NCBI GenBank assembly: GCA_000969725.1
Contig: JXSR01S011217.1
Direction: 5' to 3' (one strand)
DNA from: Ophiothrix spiculata
Taxonomy: Eukaryota > Echinodermata > Ophiuroidea > Amphilepidida > Ophiotrichidae
DNA: 25,783 bases
Shown here: piece after piece, positions 10,830-19,097 of the stretch
How the letters are laid out: every line of letters begins with the position of its first letter
How positions within the stretch are numbered: the first letter of the stretch is position 1
The notes under the pieces: generated by a model
Told to the model about the DNA's origin: nothing
Databases searched by the model: none
Seen by the model: only the letters and a program-made list of their open reading frames with translations
Program-made: the position numbers and the translations under genes

Positions 10830-12256
10830 CACACAGAATCTTCTCTTGCTAGAAATGAGCTTGCCTTTTGTGATTCAGAGAATGACTTCATTTGCTACAG
10901 AATCTCAGAAGGACATGTTTTCACTAAAGTTTTTACACAAATTTTTTTTACATGATTTTTCTTCCCCTGGTTTTACCAGATTTTTGTTCGATTATTTTGC
11001 TTTGTTTTTTAAGAGTTTAGTGTGTAAAGTTATTCAAAAATTTCTGTTATGGTTGATGCACACTATTGTTATATTCACGATTTTAAAGTGACAGGCTGCA
11101 AAAGTGGGAAGTGATGGTCCACCATCCCTGATATTCAACATTTTGTCAATTTTTAACGTTTCTGAATTCACAATAATTAATGCCTTTATTTGAAAATTTC
11201 AAAACAGATTTTTAACCATGGATATTCAAAATTCACCATTAACTCATTTTCTGGATTTCTGGATTATTAATTTCTCAAAAGCTTTAACAAGTCTAAATTA
11301 GATTTTATATACAAAAAGACGAAACCCTGCATTACAAGTAGCACTTAATTACTGAAATAACTTTATGTAAAAATAAATCAATATTTTTCTTGCTTAAAAA
11401 TACCAATGTATAATGTTACCCCGGTGAACTCTTCTACTTTACATCCAAAAATATTGTATTGATCAAGTGAATCATTACATAGAAGTGCCATTTGTCATGT
11501 AATTACATTGATCTGACTGCAAAAAAGGTCTGGAAAACAATCATAAGGTATTTTTAGCCTTTTATTATGATTTCATGCATTTGTAAGTAACTACAAATCA
11601 TGAGCTGGCAATATTTTATAACATATTAAATATTTATAAAGCATCAAACTCTACTACAATTTAACCTGATTAACCCTAAAACAACTGAATATTATCAAAT
11701 CTCATTCTTAAATGCACCAAATACAAATACTTGCATCATGCATACAGGGGTTACAGACAGGGGTTATATTGATAGTGTGCTATATAAGTGACCCCAGTGT
11801 TTAAAAAAAGATGAAAATACCAGTATTAAATTTTGTAAAATTTAGTGTTCAGTTTTATATGAAAGATTACCACTAATAGCTGAACTGGACAACATTTGCG
11901 AATTTTATCTGCAGGTGATTTGCATTCTTTATGTTTGGTAATGACTGTCAAATACCAAATATTGAGAAAAAAAATTTTGATCAAAACCTTCAGAAATGTC
12001 AATAAATATTGTTATGTTTTTGCATGTTGAACTTGAGTATGAGGTTATTCTCTAAAATTGTGTATACACACATAAGAATTTATTTCTTCCACATATATGT
12101 AAAATTACAGTAACAACATCAAAAATAGAACAATTAACTGTATCAAACATTGTGGAGGAGGACTGGAAAATAAGCATTAAGCCTGTCGGGTCCCAGACTC
12201 CGAATATCTAGATAACTATACACGATTAATTTACAAAGAATCATAAATTTAGCATA
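10830..12256. other. Unassigned AT-rich stretch
   Basis: No gene is supported. A TATATAAG near 11781 is TATA-like but has no other promoter evidence. The sequence is AT-rich with scattered A and T runs. A diverged transposon may be present, but no ends were recognised. Confidence 0.4.
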
Positions 12257-12307
12257 CTGTCCTCTCATTCCACAATGCGATGGCCACAGAGTCGAAAGAA
12301 AGGACAG
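12257..12307. repeat. 51-nt hairpin, copy 1
   Basis: CTGTCCTCTC at 12257-12266 pairs with GAAAGGACAG at 12298-12307 at nine of ten positions, around a 31-base loop. The central 21 bases at 12272-12292 are identical to those in the second copy at 12395-12415. An outer AATCATAA and TTATGATT pair at 12239-12246 and 12317-12324 could extend the structure. It might be a structured RNA, a protein-binding site or part of an unknown repeat. No known RNA family is recognised. Confidence 0.6.
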
Positions 12308-12379
12308 GACGTTTCATTATGATTATTTCATTTTAATTATTTACAAATATTATGTTAAATACTATTAATATGATCTATT

Positions 12380-12430
12380 CCATCCTCTCAATCAACAATG
12401 CGATGGCCACAGAGTAGAGAGAAAGGATGG
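12380..12430. repeat. 51-nt hairpin, copy 2
   Basis: CCATCCTCTC at 12380-12389 pairs with GAAAGGATGG at 12421-12430, again at nine of ten positions. Compared with copy 1, two stem positions have changed and their partners have changed with them. The copy begins exactly 123 bases after the first, and the flanks are weakly similar (TTAATTTACAAA against TTAATTATTTACAAA). The pair is therefore a diverged tandem duplication of about 123 bp. Confidence 0.6.
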
Positions 12431-12664
12431 GATGTTACAATTTAAGGTACTTCATTAATCATCAAATGTTCTTACATAATGAAAATGATAAAAGGTGAAA
12501 AAATGTTGATGCCATAAGTCAGAAAACAGTTAAAAGTTTCATTGATAAAACAATGCATTTTACTTCATGGATTACAGGCTAAATCAAAAAGAAATTTCAA
12601 TTTTCAATTTCAATCTGCTAAAAACAGCCACTTTACAAACTTTCAACTTTAGGGTGCAGTATTT

Positions 12665-12853
12665 ATTACTGTTAACAACAATAAATAATAAAGAAAGAAT
12701 ATCTAAATATTTTGATTTAAAGGAACTGAATTTGACCTTGAAATTCTGCATGTTTCCATTATTACCAGTTAAACTTCAAATGATGTGAAAATCCCAAAAC
12801 ATATGGGGGAAAAGTTTGGGAATGATGCTGAACTTGTCCAATGCCCCTTTAAG
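12665..12853 (+). repeat. Dispersed repeat, copy 1
   Basis: This segment is about 75-80% similar by eye to 18431-18609 in the same orientation. Shared blocks include ATCTAAATATTTT, CATTATTACC, ACTTCAAATGATG and GATGCTGAACTTGTCCAATG. The conserved end CCAATGCCCCTTT suggests a transposon or SINE terminus. The family is not recognised and the strand is arbitrary. Confidence 0.7.
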
Positions 12854-13026
12854 AGGTATCAGTTTCACATTCCAGTTGAGTAGGTCTAACCACTTTGATT
12901 TCAAAAGCAATTTGGTATTCATTGCCTATAAAGTCACTATGTATTTTTGATGTTGTATTTCACATGAGTTGTGAGTGGCACCAAAATCTCAAATTTTTTT
13001 GAAAAAGTGGAAGCTTCAGACCAACC

Positions 13027-13210
13027 TCCTTTAAAATTATTCAAAAGAGTCAAAAACTGAATTAACTAGTTACCCTTTAAAATCATTCAAAAGAGTCAAA
13101 AACTGAATAATTTAGTTACCCTTTAAAATTATTTTAAAGAGTCAAAAACTGAATAAACTAGTTACCCTTTAAAATTATTCAAAAGAGTCAAAAACTGAAT
13201 AAATTAGTTA
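13027..13210. repeat. Tandem array, four copies of 46 bp
   Basis: Units start at 13027, 13073, 13119 and 13165, each close to CCCTTTAAAATTATTCAAAA followed by GAGTCAAAAACTGAATAAACTAGTTA. Copies differ at only a few positions each, so the array is fairly young. No function is apparent. Confidence 0.92.
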
Positions 13211-14068
13211 AATACTAGCTACATATATAAAACATAAAAAAACTACAATTGTGTAAGCTTGAAAAAACGAATACAGAAACAACATGAACATATATTTTTC
13301 TTTACTTGGCTTCATCAAAATGACATGTATGTTTCGCCAAGAAACTGATCTTGTAACTGACATCTCCAAGGACAACACATTTTACAATGATAATGACCAG
13401 AATAAAACATTGATATACATGATGATGGTGTGAGATCTTCATTCTCATCTCCTAATCATCCCATTGTCAAGGAAGCTATCTCACCAATCCCTCAGTAAAT
13501 CAAAATCCTCCATGGAGATTTCTTAAAACATTTCAAGGTTTTTCTTTGTACAAATGGAGAATTAATGAAGGTCGATAGAACCACCTCAAAAATGGAGAAT
13601 TAATGAAGGTCGTTAGAACCACCTCAGCTAAAATTTGCACACACTCAAAATTTAAAGCTTCAATTTTATGTATTTTCCAAAAAATATAAACATCACTTTT
13701 CGTGATATTGAACACAAGACATTTAAGTAAAGACAGAGGCATGCATTACTTTTCTAGAAGTGAGCTTTTACAGCTCCAAAAGAGTTGGGACACTTTTCCC
13801 AGTTTTTAAAAGTCATACAAATCCTAGCTAAGTAATAGGCTAAAATAAGCTTGGCTATACAGAAATTAATACCAAAAAAAATAATGTTTATTAAGATTTT
13901 ATGCTTATGCTACAAGTTACCACAGGATTTTTTGATGATTTTACAAGTGTCTCAATCCCTTCAGAGCTTTGAAAGCTCACTTCTGTAATATTTAACCCAT
14001 TGCAAATGATGGAGTTTACCAACTTTATCACTTGTTTGTGGTGTAAGATCACATGGAGAATAGAAATA
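13211..14068. other. Unassigned stretch with a 38-bp tandem duplication
   Basis: 13552-13589 and 13590-13627 are a direct duplication of a 38-base unit beginning AAATGGAGAATTAATGAAGG and ending CCACCTCA. The remainder is AT-rich. A short minus-strand segment near 13537-13501 is open and followed by GTGAGA, but its acceptor is poor. Confidence 0.5.
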
Positions 14069-14809
14069 CTGTAAAACATGAAAGTTTCGCGGCATGAAAA
14101 TTTCGCGAATCACTGAAAAATGACATTTTTGCGGCATGAAAACTTCGCGATTTCAGAATTGTAACATTGGTGCAAAATTCAGCAACCTTACACGGCAAAT
14201 AAACATCACACGAAAATCGCTGTAATTCCAATAATTTTTGCACCTATGACATAAACTCACATATTTTAGTAGAAAAATGTATGTTCCATTTCATTATTCC
14301 ATTATTTTTTCAATAAAACATTCAAAAAGCTGATTTTGAAGCACATTTCTGAGGTGTACTTTTCCCATTTCGCAACTCCGAGTCGGTCGGTAAACACAAA
14401 ATACAGCGTTTCGGAAAAATTGCTTGCGCGATGCATTATGGGTGTTACAGGGTGTTTAATGTCTAGAAACGCTGTCGTAAAGATATATTTCCCTAAATAT
14501 GTAAAAAAATGGTGAAAAACACAAAATAAATAAATATTTAGTGCCATTTTTGCTCGTTTTTGTCGTATTTTATGATATTTTCGGGGTTTGTTTCAGGAAA
14601 ATTTTGATCATCACCCCGTGATGACCACTCGTGATCGTGATTTTTAGACAGCTTAGAATGTCTATTTTTGGATAATACCAAACAAGTGTACCTCATGTAT
14701 TGCGCAAATTTGCGCGAACTATAAATTTGTTTAAACAAAATTTCGCGAGCATGAAAATTTCGCGATCCCAACCTACTCACAAAATTCACGTAATTTTCAT
14801 GTTTTACAG
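14069..14809. mobile_element. Non-autonomous DNA transposon, 741 bp, TA target duplication
   Basis: The left end CTGTAAAACATGAAA is exactly complementary to the right end TTTCATGTTTTACAG. Dinucleotide TA flanks both sides (14067-14068 and 14810-14811). Inside both ends, the motif GGCATGAAAATTTCGCG or GAGCATGAAAATTTCGCG recurs as subterminal repeats, near 14090, 14132 and 14748, which is typical of transposase-binding sites. The interior has no transposase. A TA duplication is used by Tc1/mariner and several other superfamilies, so the family is left open. The open stretches inside on the minus strand are not convincing as genes. Confidence 0.85.
14427..14444 (-). promoter_or_regulatory. Possible ZNF143/Staf-type site inside the 741-bp element
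   Basis: The minus strand reads CACCCATAATGCATCGCG, which fits the Staf/ZNF143 consensus as I remember it (YWCCCRNMATSCMYYRCR) at all 18 positions. Whether it is bound is unknown. It lies inside a transposon, far from any identified promoter. Confidence 0.35.
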
Positions 14810-15092
14810 TACTGCTAAGACAAAGAGTAGAAACATTGATAAGCAATCACTTACCTGTTTTATTTGTGCAATCAGACAGTCAGTGCATGAAACAAATCAG
14901 AAAGAAAACATGTTAACATAAGAAAATTGTCTTCTTTTTCCAACAACCCTGATCCTTAGTAATTCCCATATAAAAATGGCTATCTGGTCTCATTAGACTG
15001 TGGGATACAAAGCCACAGCCTGTCACATCTCAATCCAAAGCCTATTAATACCAAGCCACAGGGTGGGCGCTGCCTGGTAACATCAGCAGATA
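14810..15092. other. Unassigned spacer between two transposons
   Basis: About 280 bases with no repeat or open frame that I can support. A minus-strand ACAG/GTAAGT at about 14850 looks like a donor, but no matching upstream acceptor was found. Confidence 0.4.
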
Positions 15093-15360
15093 GGGTAAAA
15101 ACAGAGTCGGCCTCCAAACAAAAAATTTTGCGACCAAACATTTGGTCGTGACGTCACCAAATATTTAAAGTATGAACCAGTAAAAAAACATTTGATGCAA
15201 TGTATATGGCAATTCAATACATGTGCAATCTAGCTCGAAATTTTATTTGGTCTCAACTCATTGTTGAAGTTATTTTATTTGGAGTCACTTGTCATTTTGA
15301 CGTCACGACCAAATGTTTGGTAGTGAAAATTTTGTTTGGAGGCCGACTATGTTTTCACCC
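15093..15360. mobile_element. MITE, 268 bp, with CRE palindromes in both ends
   Basis: The left end GGGTAAAAACAGAGTCGGCC and the complement of the right end GGGTGAAAACATAGTCGGCC begin inverted repeats of about 65 bases. ATA flanks both sides (15090-15092 and 15361-15363), a possible three-base target duplication. Each arm carries the perfect palindrome TGACGTCA (15149-15156 and 15298-15305), the consensus cAMP-response element. The interior has AAGTATGAACCAGTAAAAAA, closely related to the MITE at 19766-20017. No coding capacity. Confidence 0.88.
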
Positions 15361-16092
15361 ATACAGGAGCAATTTATAAGCAGATGTTGATGAATTTGCT
15401 TTAACAAGTCATTGATTTGATCATGTGTAGCAATCCACAGACAGTGCAAGTTTATTATACCATAAAATGTTAATATACGAGTATGGCACGCCATTATTTT
15501 GCTAACAAATATAGTCGTAACAACAACCATTCCGACAGGATAGTTTGAATGTGAAATTTGTCATAAACTGTGTTGATAACAATGTGTCACAATTTTTCAG
15601 CGAAATAAATATGACAATTTCATATCAGAAAATGGGCAAATGTACCGTATATTGAAATATTGCGATATCTGCTCTATGGTTAAAAACGGATACAGGGCAA
15701 TCCATCATCAGTCGATGATTTACACAAGTTTTGATTTTTCTTGTTGTCAAATAGTTGGTAAAAGAACAGATCTTTTCAGAGCCACAAGTAGGCAGTGTCC
15801 ATTTGTGCCAAGACGAGTCAAAAGTAATAATTTCTTCTTTTGAATGATATTAAAATTTGCCTAAAATACCTGTAAATCTAAAAAATCAGTGAAAATTTAC
15901 AAATTTTCTAAGAAAATTATATTCCGAACCTCCCTCAAATCTGGGTCATTCAGGCCTGTTAAACAGTGTTTTCCTTTTTCCTTTCCTTTTTGGCCTGATA
16001 GGTCAAATTTATTCTTGAGAATATAAAGTTGAATCTTTTTGTACTTTAAATAATACCTATTCCTCCAAGCAAAAAAAAATATCGATCGGGAT
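15361..16092. other. Unassigned stretch
   Basis: No gene is established. The plus-strand segment 15780-15847 follows a CTTTTCAG acceptor-like site and is open for 21 codons to a stop, but no linked exon or poly(A) signal supports it. A pyrimidine-rich block lies near 15970-15990. Confidence 0.35.
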
Positions 16093-16287
16093 CTTCCCAT
16101 CATGCCTTGCTTCCAATGGGATTTTTGTACAGGTTTTAATGAGAGGGTTTAAGCATGAAACATAGCACAATAATCAAAAGCTATCATTCCTCATCCCAAT
16201 TATGCAATTCAGATATGTTTCATGTTTAAACCCTCTCATCACAACCCATACCAAAAAATCCCATTGGAAACAATGCATGATGGGAAG
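16093..16287. mobile_element. MITE, 195 bp, with CTTCCCATCATGC ends
   Basis: The left end CTTCCCATCATGCCTTGCTT and the complement of the right end CTTCCCATCATGCATTGTTT start inverted repeats of about 70 bases. These include CCAATGGGATTTTT and GAGAGGGTTTAAGCATGAAACA. Length and ends match the MITE at 10578-10771, so the two belong to one terminal-motif family. No target duplication can be read with confidence. Confidence 0.85.
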
Positions 16288-16381
16288 GTCCTGATGTCTT
16301 CTTTTCTTCCAAGCAATCCATTCCATGTTTCTGCAGCATCAAGTAATCAGTAATGGTAAAACAGTTCCTTTACACTTGTAA

Positions 16382-16574
16382 AGTGTTAATTTAATTAGTA
16401 GTGAAGAGACTGTAGTCCTTGCAAAATCTAGTCTCCTTGAGGACATACCAATTCTTAATAGGAGCCTTGAATACACATCAGAGGAGGGGGTATTCATATA
16501 TTGATGGGAATCAAAAAGCCTTAAAAAACAAGTTAAGATATGGCAGATACCCAACTAAAAACTGGACAAAATGA
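16382..16574 (+). pseudogene. Possible frameshifted coding relic
   Basis: Two overlapping open stretches on the plus strand have coding-like composition. The first, 16382-16501, contains LLEDIPILNRSLEYTSEEG and ends at TGA 16502. The second starts in another frame at about 16497, contains KNKLRYGRYPTKNW, and ends at TGA 16572. One shift of frame near 16497 would connect them. This suggests a decayed protein gene or transposon fragment. I recognise no domain, and the alternative is chance. Confidence 0.25.
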
Positions 16575-16712
16575 AGTTGTTGACTCAGATGAAAATAGGC
16601 TTGTTGTAGAGAGCCAAGCAAAACAAATCTTAATTCCAAAATTTGAGCATAATCAGACATATGGTTTTTGAGATATTGCTGTTTAAAGTTTCTTTGTATT
16701 CTATTGTTTTTG

Positions 16713-16898
16713 CCAATATATTCGCTGACAAAGTGTGACATCAAAATCAATAGTTGCCAAGTGACTGGTTCACGCTTATTGCAATTTGAACCACGATCAA
16801 AATGATCACAAAACAAACTCAATGGGTAGCCAACTGAGCGTGAACAAAGCGTGAACCAGTAACCAGGATATGACGTTTTAACTTTGTCAGCGAATTGG
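16713..16898. mobile_element. MITE, about 186 bp
   Basis: CCAATATATTCGCTGACAAA at the left pairs with the complement of TTTGTCAGCGAATTGG at the right. Further in, ACTGGTTCACGCTT is mirrored by AAGCGTGAACCAGT. The arms have diverged with several indels. No coding capacity. Confidence 0.7.
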
Positions 16899-17027
16899 TG
16901 AAGTTAATGAGGAAAACTTGAAAAAATGTGCTCATTAATATTAAATTTTGCCAATATTTTTCTCATATATGGTATTATGAATAAACCTTCATATTACTTT
17001 TACCTTTAAGAACTTTAACCTGAAACT

Positions 17028-17220
17028 TTGCCAATGTGTTTCTATGGCCTAAAACTTTAATGGATGATTTACCCATCCATCTAATTTGCATATTCGCATA
17101 CTTATTTTTTATTTGTATATTGTATAATACTCATTAATTATGCAAATATGCAAATTAGATGGACAGGTAAATGACCGTAAATCATATGTTAATGTTTTAG
17201 GCTATAGAAACATTGGCCAA
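17028..17220. mobile_element. MITE, about 193 bp
   Basis: The left end TTGCCAATGTGTTTCTATGG and the complement of the right end TTGGCCAATGTTTCTATAGC begin inverted repeats of about 75 bases. CATCTAATTTGCATATTCGCATA in the left arm matches the complement of the right arm. It lies 130 bases from the MITE at 16713-16898 but is not the same family. Target duplication not determined. Confidence 0.82.
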
Positions 17221-17450
17221 CCGTTATGCCCAAATTATGTAAAATCAAATGGAGGATTTCGCATGAAACTTTCGAGGTCTTATATGATACAGAAATATCC
17301 TTCAGCCATTTAACAATGAAATTGCTGCGCTTATATCTATTAGTACTGAGTGATAAAGGCAAATCGTTTCTTGTTCCCACTACTTTCATGATGGCCATTA
17401 TAACTTATGTATTTACACAGGTCGGAGTGCCTATCTTTCTTTCAAAGTGA
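17221..17450. other. Stretch open on both strands, no gene recognised
   Basis: Opposed open stretches of about 70 codons cover this segment on both strands. Neither has flanking splice sites that convince nor a recognisable domain, so it may be part of an unrecognised repeat. Confidence 0.35.
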
Positions 17451-17690
17451 TTGGGACTGACTCCACTTTTTTGTTATATTTGCGGTGAGGAGATCACTAC
17501 ACATCCTTCACTACAAGTCTGTTACCTTTCCTGCCAAGAATACAGGTACCCACTTGATATGGGTGGAGAGGAGCACATGAAGGTAAGTATCTTGCTCAAG
17601 GTCACTACACACGCCGCCCACCAGATTCGAACCCATGAGGCTCAATGCCCAGTGATTAAGAGTGGAGGACTTTCCCCTGCTAGACCATGT
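17451..17690 (-). mobile_element. tRNA-derived SINE of a second family (B)
   Basis: On the minus strand the head holds an excellent RNA polymerase III promoter. The A box TGGTCTAGCAGG is the complement of 17676-17687, and the B box GGTTCGAATC is the complement of 17624-17633, with about 42 bases between them. Both fit the consensus closely. The body continues through GACCTTGAGCAAGATACTTACC and CTCCTCTCCACCC, a CTTGAGCAAG-type block of the sort shared by many animal SINEs. The A and B boxes are better preserved than in family A, so this copy is probably younger. The tail near 17451 was not defined. Confidence 0.78.
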
Positions 17691-18430
17691 GTTGTATAAT
17701 ACGAGGGACATGCTATGGATATTGTAAAGGTTTGTACTGTCAGGTTTATAGAGTAATACATGTGTTTCCAATGTTCACAGCCCTTGCAAACTTTGGTTAC
17801 CCCAGCCCTGGTATATGCTGGCCTCAGATACACACTTATTATTAATGTTGATTACTTGCAATTGTTTATGAGTGTCCACTTCCCAAGGCTCTTGCCTTCT
17901 TGTTAGAATCATCTAATTTTCTTGAAATTAAAGGTACTAGCCTTAATTTCAGTTAAATTATCAACTCATGGAAATGCTCTAAACAATGTTGTAAAATAAA
18001 ATAAAGTATAAAAGTCTACACAGAAATGGCTAAACTTGAGAGAAAATTAATTTTCAGTATACACTTCTGTGATGGTGTACACGACTAGACCAGCGTTTTC
18101 TAAATCCTAAATTTGGACCTAACATCAATTGATTACCAGTTAAGATCAATCAAAGCTTCTAAAGACATTGGAATAAATATTAAAACAGAAATAATTCAAT
18201 CAAAAGTAATATGTTTGAACATCAAGATATTTATAAGATTTAAAATTAGAAACACTTGTTTTTAATTTAGTTGGTAATGAAATGTATTTTTTTTAATATT
18301 CCACAAATTAAGAGGGAATTACTGGAAGGTTATATCACTATAAACATGTAATATATAGATTTACTTAAAAAAATATACTTAGGGTAATAGTGGGAAGAAT
18401 CTAGGCCAGTCCCTTTAACAAAGTGGGTTT
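17691..18430. other. Unassigned stretch
   Basis: No gene or repeat is supported. A minus-strand microsegment at 18137-18158 has a strong acceptor and a weak donor and would continue the reading phase of the candidate exon at 19014-19097, but 22 bases is too short to call. Confidence 0.35.
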
Positions 18431-18609
18431 GTCGACAACGATAATTACAAATAAAAGAACATCTAAATATTTTAATATATAGGGTTTGAATTTGACAATG
18501 AAACTTTGCATGCTGTCATTATTACCGCTAATACTTCAAATGATGCAAAAATCTCAAAATGCTTGGGGAAAAATTTGGGGATGATGCTGAACTTGTCCAA
18601 TGCCCCTTG
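18431..18609 (+). repeat. Dispersed repeat, copy 2
   Basis: Homologous to 12665-12853 in the same orientation, with shared ATCTAAATATTTT, TCATTATTACC, ACTTCAAATGATG and GATGCTGAACTTGTCCAATG. Similarity fades on both sides at about the same points, which marks the probable element ends. The family is unknown. Confidence 0.7.
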
Positions 18610-18615
18610 AATAAT

Positions 18616-19008
18616 TGACCTTTGGCCTTAAGTTCAAATAACAATTGGCCAATTTGAATTATAACAACTGACCTTTGGCCTGTTTGGGGGACCTGTTAGA
18701 GCTCAAACTACAATCAAAATCTAACCTCATGCAATTTGAACTAAAACAATAGACTTTAGACCTCTTGCTATTTGAATCATAACTGACCTTTAGTCTCTTA
18801 GGCTGCGATCCCATTGAAGCATAAAGTATACGATTTTCGCTGTAGGCCTAGGCGAATAGAGGAGGCACTCATATTCTTAGTGACGAGTGATTATTACCTG
18901 TCAATTTCAAATATGAGTACCTTCCCCAGGAGTGTATAGCAAGTATCGTATACGGTATACTTCTATGTGACCACTGCCTTAAATCTAATTATAAATGACC
19001 TTTGGCCT
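18616..19008 (-). promoter_or_regulatory. Repeated DR1-like nuclear-receptor motifs
   Basis: TGACCTTTGGCCT occurs at 18616-18628, 18669-18681 and 18996-19008, with a variant TGACCTTTAGTCT at 18784-18796. On the minus strand this reads AGGCCAAAGGTCA, two hexamer half-sites spaced by one base. This is the DR1 layout bound by HNF4, RXR heterodimers and COUP-TF-type receptors. Surrounding words such as TTTGAA(T)TATAAC also recur, so the motifs are carried by a decayed tandem repeat. A MITE interrupts it at 18801-18978. Actual binding is inference. Confidence 0.45.
18801..18978. mobile_element. MITE, 178 bp, with TTA target duplication (PIF/Harbinger-like)
   Basis: The left end GGCTGCGATCCCATTGAAGC matches the complement of the right end GGCAGTGGTCACATAGAAGT. 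The arms continue with GTATACGAT and ACTCATAT blocks. TTA lies on both sides in the same orientation (18798-18800 and 18979-18981), the target duplication expected of PIF/Harbinger elements. The ends resemble those of the 900-bp element at 6091-6991. It sits inside the DR1-like repeat. Confidence 0.82.
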
Positions 19009-19013
19009 CTTAC

Positions 19014-19097
19014 CTTTGACATCATGACCTCCACCTGAAGAATGAGGCCACATAGCACCTTTGTTGGTCCCACAACGATTTTGTTCTGATGTATAGT
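19014..19097 (-). CDS. Candidate internal exon, unidentified gene (second of two)
   Basis: An 84-base segment on the minus strand starts after the strong acceptor TTAACTTTTATATCTGTAG and ends at the strong donor AAAG/GTAAGA. Read with its first two bases completing a codon, it encodes a stretch containing YTSEQNRCGTNKGAMWPH and then SSGGGHDVK. The upstream candidate exon 20984-21047 ends with one spare G, which with AC here makes a GAC codon, so the two join without a stop. It ends one base into a codon. A second frame is also open across all 84 bases, so the frame depends on the link to the upstream exon. I recognise no family. A DR1-like motif lies just inside the following intron. The next exon downstream was not found with confidence. 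Confidence 0.42.

Noticed and set aside
11781-11788. TATA box (TATATAAG)
   Set aside because: A lone TATA-like word in AT-rich DNA, with no transcript start, coding region or other promoter motif nearby.
12257-12430. Hammerhead ribozyme or microRNA precursor
   Set aside because: The CTGATGA core of a hammerhead is absent, and a 10-bp stem with a 31-base loop does not fit an animal microRNA precursor.
13501-13540. Minus-strand exon start reading MEDFDLLRD before a GTGAGA donor
   Set aside because: It could continue the phase of the 19014-19097 segment, but the acceptor is poor and the segment is only 37 bases. An in-frame TGA follows directly.
15780-15847. Terminal exon on the plus strand after a CTTTTCAG acceptor
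   Set aside because: Open for only 21 codons, no poly(A) signal nearby and no linked upstream exon in the right phase.
17624-17687. A functional tRNA gene on the minus strand
   Set aside because: A and B boxes are good, but no acceptor stem can be formed and the sequence continues into a SINE body.
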